DNA of 64,000 nt from Theocolax elegans (Eukaryota; Arthropoda; Insecta; Hymenoptera; Cerocephalidae), in NCBI GenBank assembly GCA_026168455.1, contig CM047425.1:110599800-110663799 (forward strand). The letters run 5' to 3'. Position 1 is the stretch's first letter. Every line of letters starts with the position of its first letter. Of this stretch, positions 1 through 13,190 are shown in pieces. The notes beneath the pieces are model-generated. The model worked only from the letters and a program-made list of their open reading frames with translations, did not search any database and was not told the origin of the DNA. The position numbers were made by a program, and so were the translations under genes.

Positions 1-2270
1 TCAGATCTACCCTACCCTCATACACCCACATGCACTTCTAAATCCTACTCCCACTTATCTCTACATATACTTTTATTATATGTATAATATACCCTGTATA
101 TACACACATTATTCAAAAAGACCACATTGTGTAAACAAATTTTATCTATAGCAACCATCGCGCCGCTATTTAAAAAATTCTTGAATTCTGGTAGAACAGC
201 ATAAGTCTGACATGTATACGTAAGACGTTATACACCTTATATGTTTAAATCCCAGCACATAAACATAGGGTGATCTTATTGCATTACCCACTGCATCTGC
301 GGTTCTTACTTTCTAAATATGAATTAGTGATAATTTTATAATTTGTTAATGTTATTATATATGTCTTATATATAACTATAAAATACTCGAGTTATTTAAC
401 TTTTATTATTTAATTTAATGTTTTTTAATTTATACTAGAGGGGGGGGGGAGTACCCACTGTTCACTACGCCCGCCAACCCCCACTTCCACGTAGACGGTT
501 AAAGTTGACAGGTATTTCAACTTTAAATAGAATTAATTGATTAGAAACTTTATCAATCCGAATTGAATAAATTCTTTAATTATTAACATTTCTGAAAATA
601 TTGATGAGCAACTGTAAGTGACGTATTTTAATAAGTACGAACTTTAAAAAAGTATATCAAATTACTAGGTATTCATCCATGTCTTTTAGCTAATCTATTA
701 AAAAATTATTTATTGCAACCAAATATTTACTGTAAAAAAATTGTGATTAGTGACAATAAATTCGGAATTCATAAAAATTTAACAGTGTAAACAGTGTAGT
801 AATTTTCAAAACAAGTAGAAAAACATTCATATGTACAAATACGAGTTTCATCTATATTTTTCGATACAGTAGACAAAAAATACTTTTAGAAATTAAAAAA
901 TGTGTAAGCTATCACTTTAGCCACTAGCAAAAATATAAATTCAACTATCGATATTTTAAATATCATGTTAATAATCTATTTGATTATAATAAAAACGTAA
1001 TTAAAAAGAAATTTTATTTACACCGTAATTTATAGAATGTTAATATTACATGAAATAATACAAAATATATTTTTCTAGTGGTTGTTTTACAAAGGAAGAG
1101 CAGCATATTTTTTGTACTTGTTTGTATAGATTGAAATAAATTTTTCGGGAGAGCATATAAAAAAATTGATCCAGTTTTGTTTGCAGTTTATAAAACGGTA
1201 CTTGTACATATAAGTAATGTACATATATCATTATTAATTATTTAACAATATGGAAATAAACGTTGTTTCTTATAACTACAAATTAATGTATTATTTATTA
1301 TATTTTGATATAGGGCTTGTTGTTTCACAAATTATCTAGCAATACATTTCCGTAATGAAACATAATGAAATATAAAATAATGTTGTATATGCAGTAAGAT
1401 CCAAATATCCAATATAAGATCAAGGTCGAGCGGCGACCGTAAACCAAAATAGATCATTTTATTTCAGTCGATTTTATCAGCTTATCTACGCCACTAGTAA
1501 TTTATTATTTTATTTTGTTTTGTTAAAAATTAAAAAAATTTACTTTCAGTTACTTTCCATCCTAACATCATTTACCAACTGAATGATAGATAGATTTGAT
1601 CTAGCTTGACGTTAAATATATAACAATAAATAAAACAAGTTACCTGAAAATTTATATTATTGAGCAACATCTTGCAATTCGAACTCCTTGAAAATTATTC
1701 TTTAGAAAGTTGATCGATGAGAACGAGGTTACACACAAGTTTAAATAGTGAAAAAAAAACGAGGTAAGAAAGGTAAAGAAGCGAAGAACGACAATATACA
1801 CGCACTACTCCCAGTATATATTTAGTCTAGGTGTGGTGCATCGTGTGCATTTTATCGCGGGATGCACGTGGCACGCGAAGACGCGGAGAGAGCCAGCGGG
1901 TGACTAAATGAGACTCTTCCTCTCAGCCCAAAGCCCAGACTCACAGAGACGTAATTCGTGACGAAGGAGGGGTAAGGTTAATCCCAATTCGGTCCGCGTA
2001 TACGTGGATCACGTTGAAACTTAGAATTTATCTTCGAAAATTTGTCTACCTAAACCCGGTCTCTTGTAATATTATTTATTCTCTCCTTCAAATAAATTCA
2101 ATATTTTGTTATTTATTGGGGGAGATTATTTTAGCAGTTATTTCAGATTTTTAAATTATAGCTTACATATATGTACCTATAATGGTGTAATTTCAATCAC
2201 ACTTTTAAAATCGTTATCTAATAGTTTAATATATTTAATTTGTCGTATATCCTTTTCTTCTTAAAATTTA
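1..2270. other. AT-rich non-coding DNA
   Basis: No convincing exon is seen. The stretch is AT-rich apart from a GC-richer patch at about 1840-2010 that could be a promoter or untranslated exon, but no open frame with recognisable protein content goes with it. A Helitron-like end lies at 432-482 and is listed separately. Confidence 0.5.
432..482 (-). mobile_element. Possible Helitron-like 3' end
   Basis: Read on the minus strand the segment runs GGGGGTTGGCGGGCG, a G/C-rich tract, and then CTAG followed by T/A-rich DNA. This is the order seen at the two better Helitron-like ends at 26584 and 31419, which also carry GGGGGTTGG before a GC hairpin and CTAG. Here the hairpin is eroded to a homopolymer run, so the call rests on the resemblance alone. 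Confidence 0.3.
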
Positions 2271-3169
2271 CTTACAATATTTTTATACTTGCTGATTCGA
2301 TTTTTCTTTCAGTACTTTCTAGTGCGATAACTTTTTTTAAAGTAAGATAACAATTGTAAAAGTGTCATTGAAACTAGCCGAAAACGCTCGCTTTGCTCGC
2401 GATTTCCGAAATTTGTTTACGTAAGTTTTTAATATTATACAATTAGTACGATAAATAATTATACCTATTTACATAAAAGAGTAGTGATAAAATAAAATAT
2501 ACTACCATTTATTATCTTATATTTATTATTTAAAAAAAATTATACAAAAATTATGACAAACATAATATTATGATAAACTATGCTCTAGAAAAAAAATTAT
2601 GATAAAAAAATATAATAAATTAAATTGCTTCTAATTTATATAATTTTCATTATTGATATTATTAAAGGGATGCTTTATGAATTGTTACAAACAATGCAAA
2701 ATAAATGAAATAATGCACATATCCTTGTTTACGAAAGCGCTTTACCTAAAGCAGAATATATAAAAGCAGTAAAGTGAAATAATATATTACTGTATATTAC
2801 TGTCAAATTACTTACAAAAAAATGTTTATAAAGAATGTCTACATAATCCGCGATTATCCAAATTAATAACATTTCTTTTATAAAAATACTTTTGCTGCCC
2901 AAACACCCTATGATAAATAATTGTATATTACTGCCAATTTTTACACCTTCGCAGAAGGTGTCTTTCGACATGTAACGATTGGATTATGTATTACAAAAGT
3001 TTGTTTAGCAAAAATAAACAAAAAATGTAAGACAAATAATGTTGGGCACTTTTCTGAAAAAAATGTCTAATTGTCAACTGAAATACTTGACGATTTCATT
3101 TTGATTTCAGTTATTTCTAGTGCAGTAACTTTTTATAATGTTTCAGTAATATATAAATTTTTAATTAAA

Positions 3170-3300
3170 TAGTATATTACGATACATGGTCAGAAAGTTG
3201 GATTTCCTGGCCTGCGTGATATGACGGCCGAGGCGAAGCCGAGGTCGTCATAAAACGCAGGCCAGGGCATCCAAAATTCTGGTCGAGTGTCGTATACTAT
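3170..3300. repeat. Hairpin element with GCGAAGC apex, bounded by AGTATATTAC / GTATACTATTT
   Basis: The two arms (for example TGGATTTCCTGGCCTGCGT on the left and its near reverse complement on the right) fold onto the apex GAGGCGAAGCCGAGG at about 3229-3243. The outer edges are AATAGTATATTAC and GTATACTATTTTTC. The same edges and apex recur in the next hairpins. Confidence 0.65.
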
Positions 3301-3457
3301 TTTTCTTTATCCCAGTCCGAAAGTACATCTAATAATTAGGTAAACTAATAGAAAATGCCCGGTGCCGCAATATTCGTCTGCAGCTTCTTTCGTGGCCTGC
3401 TTCAGAGCCATCCAGATGTAACCTCTCGTACCGCGACGTGACACGCGATATTCAATG

Positions 3458-3552
3458 TTTGTTATATATTTGATGCCCGCCCGACATTTGCAAAACCGAG
3501 GCGAAGCCGAGGTTTTTGCTGGTCGGGGGCGGGCATCAAAAATATAACATAC
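3458..3552. repeat. Hairpin element with GCGAAGC apex and GATGCCCGCC arms
   Basis: The arms GTTATATATTTGATGCCCGCC and its reverse complement near 3530-3550 flank the apex GAGGCGAAGCCGAGG at 3498-3512. A diverged relative with the same GATGCCCGCC arms is at 9326-9402. Confidence 0.6.
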
Positions 3553-4190
3553 ATACATAAGCATGTATAAATTTATTGTTAAATGGTATTACTTTAGAAG
3601 CGGTTTTAATGCAAAGTTGCGATAAACAGCGTGCATAGAAGAAGTCGACTTTACATGATTAAAATTTACATTTGTAGTCAAATATCAATTGCACTGTTAA
3701 AATTTGAACATAAAAAAATGAAATATATTTCTTTCACATGTATTTACATCACCGATATTAAATCAATACTAAATTGATAGTGTGAAATTTGAAAATGACA
3801 CGAAATAGATAGAATGAGCACAGTCTACATAAGTATTCTATATATACTCTCGCTCTCTCTTTCTATCTCTCGTTTTATTAATTAAAACAATTATACAAGA
3901 TAATTTATACGGCAATATTATAATACATTTTACATTTGAAAAACAAAAGTGCTTGTAGTAAATCAATTAGTAAATTAAAATAATTTAGCAATGTTTACTT
4001 GAGAGGTTAAGCAACGCACATGTTATATTGGGAACTTTGCGGCCGTTGCTACAGCCGTTGCTATGCATCGAGGCTGCGAAAATCTATGAGCCAATCAGAG
4101 CGCGCGAGACTCCGGCCGGCCGCAAAAGTCGCTCTTCCCGTATCCATATGCGGCCGGGAAACACGTACTTTCGGCGGGGGGATGAAGAAA

Positions 4191-4635
4191 TAGTATATTA
4201 CATACCATGGCCAGTAAAATAAGAAATGTCTCAGATCACATGTAATTGTCGGCCGAGGCGAAGCCGAGGTGGACGATCATGTGATCTGAGGCTTTCTTTT
4301 TTACTGGCCAAGGTGTGTATACTATTTTTCTGCTCGACGTTGCCGGAAAACGGCGACTTCAATTCGCGCAGCGGCCGGGAAGTTGCCGCTTTCCGGCCGG
4401 AGGGCAGAAATAGTATATTACACACCTAGGTAGGTAAAGTATTGGTCGGTCCATAGCACATATAAATTGGCACCTGAGCCGAAGGCGAGGGTGGCAAACA
4501 TGTGCTATGGGGTGACCATTTTACCTCCCGTGGGATGTATACTATTTTTCACCACCAGTAGGCCGAAAATAACACATTCCTTTTTCGGTGCCAGGAGGGA
4601 ATGTGGTACTTTCGGTCTACGTGTGGTGAAAATTA
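4191..4635. repeat. Run of four abutting hairpins
   Basis: Four inverted repeats follow one another and share boundaries. The first (about 4191-4330) has the apex GAGGCGAAGCCGAGG; the second (about 4319-4404) has TTTTTCTGC...GCAGAAATAG arms; the third (about 4404-4552) has the variant apex GAGCCGAAGGCGAGG; the fourth (about 4548-4632) has TTTTCACCAC...GTGGTGAAAA arms. The boundary sequence alternates between GTATACTATTTTT and AAATAGTATATTAC, which are themselves near complements. The third unit recurs as a mirrored pair at 24630-24900. No coding function is evident. Confidence 0.65.
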
Positions 4636-4639
4636 GATT

Positions 4640-6590
4640 TATTATATGCTACAAAATACTTGTCGTTTTTCCTTTGATTTTAGTACTCTTTCTATTGCAA
4701 AAGCTTTGTAAGATTCATATACCTATAGTTATTTGTTAATAAAAATATTTTAAGTAAATTTTAAGTAGAAAAGGATGTGCGACAAATTAAAGATATTAAA
4801 CTATTAGATAACAATTTTAAAAGTGTGATTGAAATTATACCATACTTTTGAATTTTTACACCTTCGTAGAGGATGTTTTTGATATTTAATAATTGGATTA
4901 ATGAAATATATTTGTACTTAAAATGTTAAACAATATAATCTTAATAAGCGATGTCATTTACTTCTTTACTGATTTTAGTATTTTCTAATGTATGTACTAA
5001 CTTATTTAAATATAAATTCATAGTTTTACGTATAATAAGGGTCGATTCCATATTACTGTTCAATAAAAAAAAATTTATTTAAATAATTTAAAATTGTAAT
5101 CATATATAAAATGCTTGACAATTTATTATGATTTCAGAGCACTTCTATTGATGCTAATTAGTTATTTATTACACTAATAATAGTAAAAATAGTAGTTTTT
5201 AATAAATAAACTAAACAATAACAGTATTATTTTTGGGTACAAAAAGTATTTTAAGATGGTTTTTATTTTATAATAAAATTTTTTTACTGCGATTAAAAAA
5301 TTTAACATGATATAATTTAATTAATGCAGTAACAGTTTAACTAAAAAAAGAGGAGTAACGTAAATTAATATAATTAAGTATCAATTATATTATTTTGTAC
5401 AATTGGGGAGTAAAATAGGCATTTATTCACGGGATGAAAGTTGTTGAGTCGAGCCCTAGCTTTAGCGAATTTAAAATAATAAATTACATTTTATATTTGT
5501 AGAAAAAGTTTAAAATAGGTATACAGAGAAAAAAACGAGTCTACGGGGAGTAAAGTGAGTCTACGGGGAATAGTGATCGAAGGAATAAAGTGCAATTTTA
5601 CTCCACTCGTAAAGGTTAATACACTAGACTTTTAGATGATCAGGGTGAAAAACAATATTATACTTAAAAATCATATTTGGATCTACAGTAAAAATATGTT
5701 GGGCTTTTATACCAAATTTATTATTGAACACTGTAATAACCTTTAAGAATGGATGAGAATAATAACTTATCCTTATAATTAGTCTTTATTATTCTTTAAA
5801 TTATTTAACTTATTGTGACTATCAATCATTCATATCCTTTAGAGTTGAAATAAAAATTATTGTATATGTGTAAAAGTTCATAAAATGTCCAAATGTACAT
5901 TAACCATAATTGCCAAAGAAATGACACATTAGTTTTGTAAAAATGTATAAAAGTTTTAAAATGTGAATTTTTTCAAATAAATTCGAGAAATTATTGCTTG
6001 TTTACATTATTAATTATATTATAAATTAATTTATTGTTCTCTACAAGCCAAAGACACAACTATATATAAACAACTCAGTAAGACGGACCGTATTAACACT
6101 AGCCACTTTAATAACCTCACAGGATGAGTGTTTGAAAAAAGACCAAGATAAGTTAAGTCAAATTAAAAATTTGAAATTAAAGTATAAATTTAAATATAGC
6201 GGAAAAAGAGAAAATTTTTATGTATTTCGCCCAGAGTATGCCTGGTGGGCTCATCAGTAGAGTCCTCATCAGTAGTTTCTCGAATTTATTTAAAAAAATT
6301 CACATTTTAAAATTATATGGCATTGAATCACAAAAATGCTTTTTCCTTTAATATTCTGACGATTAAGACATTAGTTATATGTAAGTGCGCTATGATTAAT
6401 AAATTAATTAGATTTATTAGTTAGAGTTAGAGAATTAGTTAGAGATCAATGAATTCATTTATAATATAATATAACAGTTGTTGAATAATTGTAAGGATTG
6501 AAAACAATAATTTATCCACTAATTCATATATGATCTTTAATATACATATTTTTTTTTTATATTATTTTAACGTAGCTCGTTTTATGCTCC
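4640..6590. other. AT-rich non-coding DNA
   Basis: No gene is seen. A short direct repeat of GAGTCTACGGGGA occurs twice near 5538-5570. The rest is AT-rich and unremarkable. Confidence 0.5.
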
Positions 6591-6591
6591 C

Positions 6592-6747
6592 AAATCGGTG
6601 CTAATCAGCGACGGAGGTCATACGATGTCTTGGTGAAGAAAGCACTTGTTGAAAATACATTCGCCAATCGGCCGGGGCCGGGAATCGAACCTGGGACCTC
6701 CAGATTACGATCTCGACGCCCTACCGACCGAGCTATCGCAGACCTCT
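6592..6747 (-). mobile_element. tRNA-derived SINE, copy 1
   Basis: On the minus strand a tRNA-like head has an A-box-like TAGCTCGGTCGGTAGGGC and a B-box-like GGTTCGATTCC, the internal RNA polymerase III promoter arrangement. It is followed by a body with GAATGTATTTTCAACAAGTGC that is shared with the copies at 8990 and 28370. The head lacks a good acceptor-stem fold, so it is a SINE and not a working tRNA gene. Confidence 0.7.
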
Positions 6748-7142
6748 AATATACATATTAAAGATCATAAAATAAGCGAATGAATTTCACACTCGTTAAA
6801 AAACTGCCACATTAGTTTTATGTAGAAATGAATATTACACTTGCCAGTAATATTACATTCAATAATATCCCTATATGTGTATTTCACGAAATTTCAAAAT
6901 TAATTTTCCACTTGGCATGGAATGGACCACATATTAGTTTTATAAAAATGTAAATATTGATTCAATAATTGTAGCGATAGAGAACTATAAAAATAAACCA
7001 CTTATAACACATTATTATTTCTCTAAATTTATTCAACTCATTGTAAGTGTCAAACTGTCATGTCTAAAAACCTATACGAATTACAGTTAGAAAACTTCTA
7101 TATGATATTTATACTTGATATATATATATATATATATATATG

Positions 7143-8090
7143 GGCTATTTCACGTCAAGTGGTACGATGAAAATTTTAAATCACTCCAAATTTTGTGAAA
7201 AGACTGGAAATATCTTCCAGAAGATAGAAAAAAAATTTGAAGTGTTAAAAATAATTTGCCTAAGAGTTATTCCACCATGAAAAATGGAAATTTTTCAATT
7301 TTTTAGAGAAATTATTATTATCACAGCCATTTATCTCAAAATCTATTGATTTTTTTGAAAATACATTATAAACAACTTTTGTTGAAAATAATCTTTAGAA
7401 CTTATCTACTTGGGTTACAATTCTTAATTTTAAAACCTCGAAGAGATAGAACGCCCGGAAATATTGAATATCAAAAAAAGGCGATCACGCCACAATCGAT
7501 TTTGATCTAACACCGCTCAAAAGATCACATTTTTTGAGAGCTTTCGAATGGCGGTGGTTAGATTATTGGCCAAGACCGCTGGTGCAAGTTATGCCCTAAA
7601 ATTCATAAAAATTAGTGATTTTATGAGGTTTATGGCGTATAACTTACACCAGCAGTCTTGGCCAATAATCTAACCACAGCCATTCGAAAGCTCTCCAAAA
7701 ATGTGATCTTTTGAGCGGTGTTAGATCAAAATCGATTGTGGCGTGGTCGCCTTTTTTTGATATTAAATATTTTCGAGTGCCCTAGCTCTTCGAGATTTTA
7801 AAATTAAGAATTATAATCCAAGTAGATAAGTTCTAAAGATTATTTTGAACAAAAGTTGTTTATAATGTTTTTTCAAAAAAATCAATAGATTTTGAAATAA
7901 ATGGCTTTAAAAATAGTAATTTCTCTAAAAAATTGAAAAATTTCCATTTTTCATGGTGGAATAACTCTTAGGCAAATTATTTTTAACACCTAAAATTTTT
8001 TTTCTATCTTCTGGAAGATATTTTTCAAGTCTGTTCACAAAATTTGGAATGATTTAAAATTTTCATCGTACCACTTGACGTGAAATAGCC
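7143..8090. mobile_element. Fold-back element in (TA)n, about 0.95 kb
   Basis: The whole segment is one long inverted repeat. The left end GGCTATTTCACGTCAAGTGG is mirrored by the right end at 8071-8090, and the arms stay complementary to a small centre near 7605. Both ends sit directly in TATATATA. No transposase frame is present, so this is a non-autonomous fold-back element. A single diverged arm of the same family is at 28701-29170. Confidence 0.8.
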
Positions 8091-8194
8091 TATATATATG
8101 AATAAAGATGAACAACAATAACTTCTTCATTTAATTAATGCTACTTCTTTTAAAAGTACTGAAAATCAATGAGTTTATTAAACATTTATATGTT

Positions 8195-8877
8195 ACTCAC
8201 AAGGAGAGGCACACCCTCTGGAAAACGGATCCTTACCAAACCCTAGGATATAATTTCTACTATAAAATCATGCAGAAAGCCGGAGTTTTAGTGTCCAATG
8301 CCCACTTTTACGATAGATATAAGCAAATAATGAAAAATCTCGCCGAAAAAAACGTTGAGCTTGATCGCTTATAATTCGGAAACAATTAAAGATGTAAATT
8401 TAAACCAAATTTTAAAAGAAAGCTGTTATCAAGTAGATACGTTTTGAAAAAAAGAAGCTTAAATATCTTAACATGGTCAAAAGTTATGGGAAAAATAAGA
8501 ATTAGCCAAAATTTTATCGAAAATTTAGAGTTACAATTTAATAATTTTTTAGGCCAAAATTTCGTCTAATTCTTATTTCTCCGATAACTTTTGACCATAT
8601 TAAAATATCTGAGCTTCCTTTTTTCAAAACGTATCTACTCGATCTCAGCTTTCTTTTAAAATTTAGTTTATACGTACATCTTTAACTGTTTCCGAGTTAT
8701 AAGCGTTCAAACACAAGGGTTTTTTCGCCGAAATTTTTCATCATTTGCTTATATCTATCGTAAGAAAGGACATTGGACACTATAACTCTGGCATTCATCA
8801 TATTTTTATAGCAGAAACCATATCCTAGAGTATGGTAAGGATCCGTTTCCCAGAGGGTGTGACCTCTCCTTGTCAGT
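8195..8877. mobile_element. Second fold-back element, about 0.68 kb
   Basis: Left end CACAAGGAGAGGCACACC and right end GGTGTGACCTCTCCTTG are inverted copies, and complementarity continues towards a centre near 8530. A 78-codon open frame lies within the left arm (8138-8374), but it matches no family known to me and is mirrored in decayed form in the right arm. Confidence 0.7.
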
Positions 8878-8987
8878 ACTATAATAAAAATTTTTCTAGA
8901 TTAACACATATTAGTTTTACAGAAATATAAAAAAATGATTAAGTAGCTAGAAGAATAAACGATAGCTTATCCACTACAATAATATTA

Positions 8988-9130
8988 TTTTTGAGACCTG
9001 CGATGGCTCGGTCGGTAGGGCGTTGGGCTCGTAATTCGGAGGTCCCAGGTTCGATTCCCGGTCTTTGCCGATTGATACAAGCAGCACTGGGGAATGTATT
9101 TTCAACAAGTGCTTTTTGAATGTGATTTAT
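8988..9130 (+). mobile_element. tRNA-derived SINE, copy 2
   Basis: The A-box-like TGGCTCGGTCGGTAGGGC and B-box-like GGTTCGATTCC lie at the usual spacing and are followed by GAATGTATTTTCAACAAGTGC, as in copy 1. The head is a diverged tRNA-like sequence. Confidence 0.7.
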
Positions 9131-9325
9131 ATTATCATTTAAAAATTCAAAAAAAAACTTTTCTCGATATAGGTAATAAATGAATTTTACTAAAATAACG
9201 CAACTGAAAAAAATCATGATCATGATTTTTATTAAAACTACACACAGCATAACAAGTCACTTTGACAGTCTTATACTAGTTCTTTTTTATATTTTACTTT
9301 AACATTTAAAATAATGTTCGTAATA

Positions 9326-9402
9326 TTTTCGATGCCCGCCACCACGATCAGCAACACTCGCTTCGCTCGTGTCGCAAATGTCGCGGCGGGCATCGAAACC
9401 AA
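9326..9402. repeat. Hairpin with CTCGCTTCGCTCG apex
   Basis: Arms CGATGCCCGCC and GGCGGGCATCG enclose an apex that contains GCTTCGC (9360-9366), the complement of GCGAAGC. Its arm sequence links it to the hairpin at 3458-3552. Confidence 0.55.
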
Positions 9403-9540
9403 CCACTCGAAATCATCGTTCAAATCGAGATTAGGATATTTTAAAGGTCGGGATAATGTGCGAGAAGCTTAGCGCAATTTTTATGTACTTATCATTATTG
9501 GTCCAAACTAAAAACGTTCTTTCGACCGGACATCAAGAAA

Positions 9541-9672
9541 AATAGTATACGCTACACGGGACGAATGTTGAAGGCCCGCCACTGCGTGATATGTCACACT
9601 CGGCTTCGCCTCGGGCGCCAACTTCACACCGTGGCGGAACTTCAACTTTCGTCACTTGTACCGTAATGTACT
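9541..9672. repeat. Hairpin element with CGGCTTCGCC apex
   Basis: Outer edges AATAGTATACGCTAC and GTACCGTAATGTACTATT resemble the boundaries at 3170-4635. The arms ACGAATGTTGAAGGCCCGCC and its approximate complement near 9625-9650 close on CTCGGCTTCGCCTCGG. Confidence 0.6.
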
Positions 9673-9679
9673 ATTTATT

Positions 9680-12600
9680 CCACGAATTAAAAAAACCACA
9701 TATGCAGACACAGTGGTCTACAACTAACCTTTTGGGCTAAAGTTGTCAATGTTTTAAAATTAGTTTAACCCAAAAGCAAGTTGAAATTATGTTGTGTAAT
9801 CGTGAAACAAATTGTGGAATAAAAATTTTTTTGCTAAAAAGCGATCAGAAACACATTTTTCCACTATAAAAAGTAATGTTTCTACATATTTTATGCATTT
9901 TTTAAGGGATTGGATTAAAAAACATGATTTTTTGGGGGTCAAATTTCGAATAAGATACTTACCTATGTATACATTAAGTAAATTCCTTTATACGTATTTC
10001 GAAACAAGTTCATCAGTGTAGTGTTTGTCGTCGAAAGAAACGGACGTAGACCAAAGTGTACAGGATCTACTATTACTAAGTGGTAATTATCCCACTACTT
10101 ACTGCTTTTTCAAAGTAAGTTCATTCATTTAAAGTAGTTATAGAATAAAGATAACATAATAAACGTTTAACAACATTATGATAATTTTTATTTACAGATG
10201 AGTGTATAGATATGGAGAACGATGTGTTCTTTGATTTGTTCAAGACTGAAGAAAATCATCTAAACACAAGAAATAAACTTGTATTGTTTAAAGGTATTAT
10301 ATTTGTGAAAAGAATATTACATACATATGTGTAAAAATGAAGCTATATACATTTTATAAGTTAGATATAACTTGTTTTATAACAAAATAAAGTATTAAAA
10401 ATAATATTTTAACTATCTTTTTATTTCATACAATCCTATCTTAATGTCTAACTTATTATAAATTATAGTAAATCTAAAAATTACGATGTAGTTATAGTAT
10501 TATTTTTCTATTAATTTGTAACATAACTTTTAGTATTATTTAATATAAATATAATATATAGTAAATTTTAATAAATAAATATTTTTAAATATATAGTTAA
10601 ATTACAATTTCTTTTTTGTAAATGGTACTTGCTATTTTCATAAATAATTTTACCATAATTATTGCAGTATATTACGCATTCTGTACAATATTAAAAAATT
10701 ACTTTTTGCAATAGTTATATATAATAATGAATTATTTTAATATTTCTAATTATTTTATGTATGTAAACTTAAATAATCGAAACCTATAATTATTGATTAA
10801 ATATATAAGTTTATTAAGCATACATCAAATATGCATAAGTGTAGAAACATAAATATCGAGCATACATGTTATGTTTATAATATATCTTTATTAAAGACTT
10901 GCCGCTTTATTCGATGATTTTTTTCGAATTGAAATGTAATAGTATAATAGCGCAGTAATAAATCCGTTCTTATAATTGTTATTTATTTATTATTTCTAAC
11001 TCTAATACCGAAAATTTATATACTATACGCCAATACATAATATATGAATATAAACGATAACATTCTTTTAACGCATATAAAATGATTATTATTAATTAAA
11101 GTAAAAATAGTTATTTTAATATAAATAAAATAAATTAAGCTATTCCCTAACACAGACTAACTTTTGAGCGGAATATATACGTGTAAAATATACGTGTCGA
11201 TATAGTGGTTCCAATAATATCCAGATTTATTCGAATAGACGTATAGCTGTATATTAAAATAGGTATAAATATCTTGTTGCCGAATTAGTTTCACCGTATT
11301 GTTTAAAGAATAAGTATAGTTTCGAGGTTCGCGTATTATATTCTGTTTATAAGACTAGTAGAAATAAGTGAATAATATATGAATTCTCGATGAAAAATTG
11401 CATGATAACTAGATAAAAAAGTCGATTCGGCGCGCAGTCGGTAAGTGAGCGAACGATATACGCGTATCGGCGTATACGAGACCCGTAACCGTAAATCCCC
11501 CTCCAATGGATCGTTCTCAAGGTCGAGAATGATCTTGATTTCTTGACTAAGTGAAAGTCACGAGGCTCGGAGATCACTACAGCTATATTACTCCTCTCTC
11601 GAAAAGCAGTTGTGCGACTAGTTGACGTTTTATTCTCGAACGTCGCATATGTCTCGCTTGTTTATTAACATACTCGGATAGATATGATATTCGGTGATGT
11701 TTCACTCGACAACTAAATAACTAAGTGAGTAAATGAATCGCGGTGTTTGTGTAAGTGCACCATTATAAAATAATTAGATAACTTATAAGTACGCGCGTGC
11801 AGTGCAGAGAGCGTATGCGCTCTTTTCCTCGTTTTATCGCGGAATAGTCATTGCTGCGGCTCCTCTCCTCGTATATTCTTATAGTCGGCCGACACGCACC
11901 AGGATATATTTGCATCATCGTCAATTCTTTCCATTATATCCTCTTCTATTTCTCAAACGGATATTTTAATATATGCCTCGTAATACAATACCTCTTTTAC
12001 CTTCACTTTCCACTGATAAATCGATCTTTTATTTGCATATATATATATACCTATGTACAGTTTGGGCCTTAAGAGCTCGGTTTATCCTATCTATATTTTT
12101 CGCTCCACCCCCAACAAACCAAAACCATAACAAGCACTAAACACATAATCGATCGTATATTTGTTTTCCAGCCGTTTTTATCTTTCTCCCAATAAAATGT
12201 CCATGCACGTAATGATCATGTTATAATAGCGATATTTACAAAATTCAATTATTTAAAGACATAACGTAAAATATTAAAATGTATACATCTATTTTTTATA
12301 TTTGGCAAGCATAGTCTTTGTAGTAAACATTTATTTGTATCAATATAATCGTACATAATCATATGTGTGAGTTACATAGATATAATCAAATCATCTTCGT
12401 TCATGGTAATAAGAAGCCATTCCGGTAAATTATAAGATTATGAATTTTCGCAAGTTTAATTTTTACGAGCTCGAGGTGTATTGTATATCACAGGGCTTAC
12501 CACCACGCTATACGACAAGTACAGTTTTCGTTGGACCAACAATTTTTGTTAACTAAGCGAGCACGAGTATTATCTTGAAAAAGCACTTGTGTACTTTTAC

Positions 12601-13190
12601 GATAAAATAACTCAATAACTCTGAATGTGAAATGCATTCCAAATTTCCTTAAACTTTAATGCCGCAAACGAATTACTAAGATGCCAGAATAACTAACTAA
12701 TGGATTTTAATAGTTTTCCTGATAGATAATAAACGCGGAAATAAACTCGAGTAAAAATTAGTTAACAATAAGAAAATCTAGTCGGCTCAGATCGGTCTAC
12801 AACATTTCATTAAATGTTGTTTAATCACTTGAATAAATATTACACTGAATTATTTTAATAAAATTGATTTAAGCACCTAAACTATTTCCATACATCTGTT
12901 CAATACTCTTTTTTATTGCAATGTATTTGTTAATCATAATAATACAACGCACTGATGCAAATAATATTTAAAATAAATGGCACGAAAACCATCGGTACAC
13001 GTGTGCAAAATTATTTCAGTTTTTACTCTAATTCTACTTATTATTTAAAGTCTTGAGCAAATATTGTAGAATAAGTTCTAGTTCGACAAAATTACACAAA
13101 TATAAAGCTGATAATGATTGTTGCATGTATGTAGTGGTAATTAAAATATCATAATTGTATGCACACTTTATAGCTGTGCATTTAAGATTT
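9680..13190. other. AT-rich region upstream of the DNAJC12-like gene
   Basis: No protein-coding exon can be supported. A GC-richer stretch at about 11400-11900 with several TATACG/CGTATA motifs could be a promoter or untranslated exon. A short frame starting at 10212 after a plausible acceptor is too short to call. Confidence 0.4.

Larger units (their letters stand above)
2280..5160 (+). repeat. Dispersed TTTCAGTACTTTCT repeat units
   Basis: Short units of the form ACTTGNNGATT...TGATTTCAGTACTTTCTATTGC recur at about 2288-2335, 3088-3140, 4658-4705, 4960-4995 and 5113-5155. Related copies occur elsewhere in the window, on the minus strand at 22910-22975, 23085-23140 and 23200-23250, and on the plus strand at 24940-24985 and 25045-25095. 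The family is unnamed and each copy is diverged. Confidence 0.5.

Noticed and set aside
6655..6745. Functional tRNA gene
   Set aside because: A and B boxes are present, but the stems pair poorly and the body is repeated at 8988 and 28370, so it is a SINE head.
8138..8374. 78-codon frame as a gene
   Set aside because: It starts outside and ends inside a fold-back arm; the mirrored arm carries a broken version and no family is recognised.
10212..10294. Possible short exon (MENDVFFDLFKTEEN)
   Set aside because: It follows a plausible acceptor, but there is no convincing donor, no partner exon and no recognised protein.
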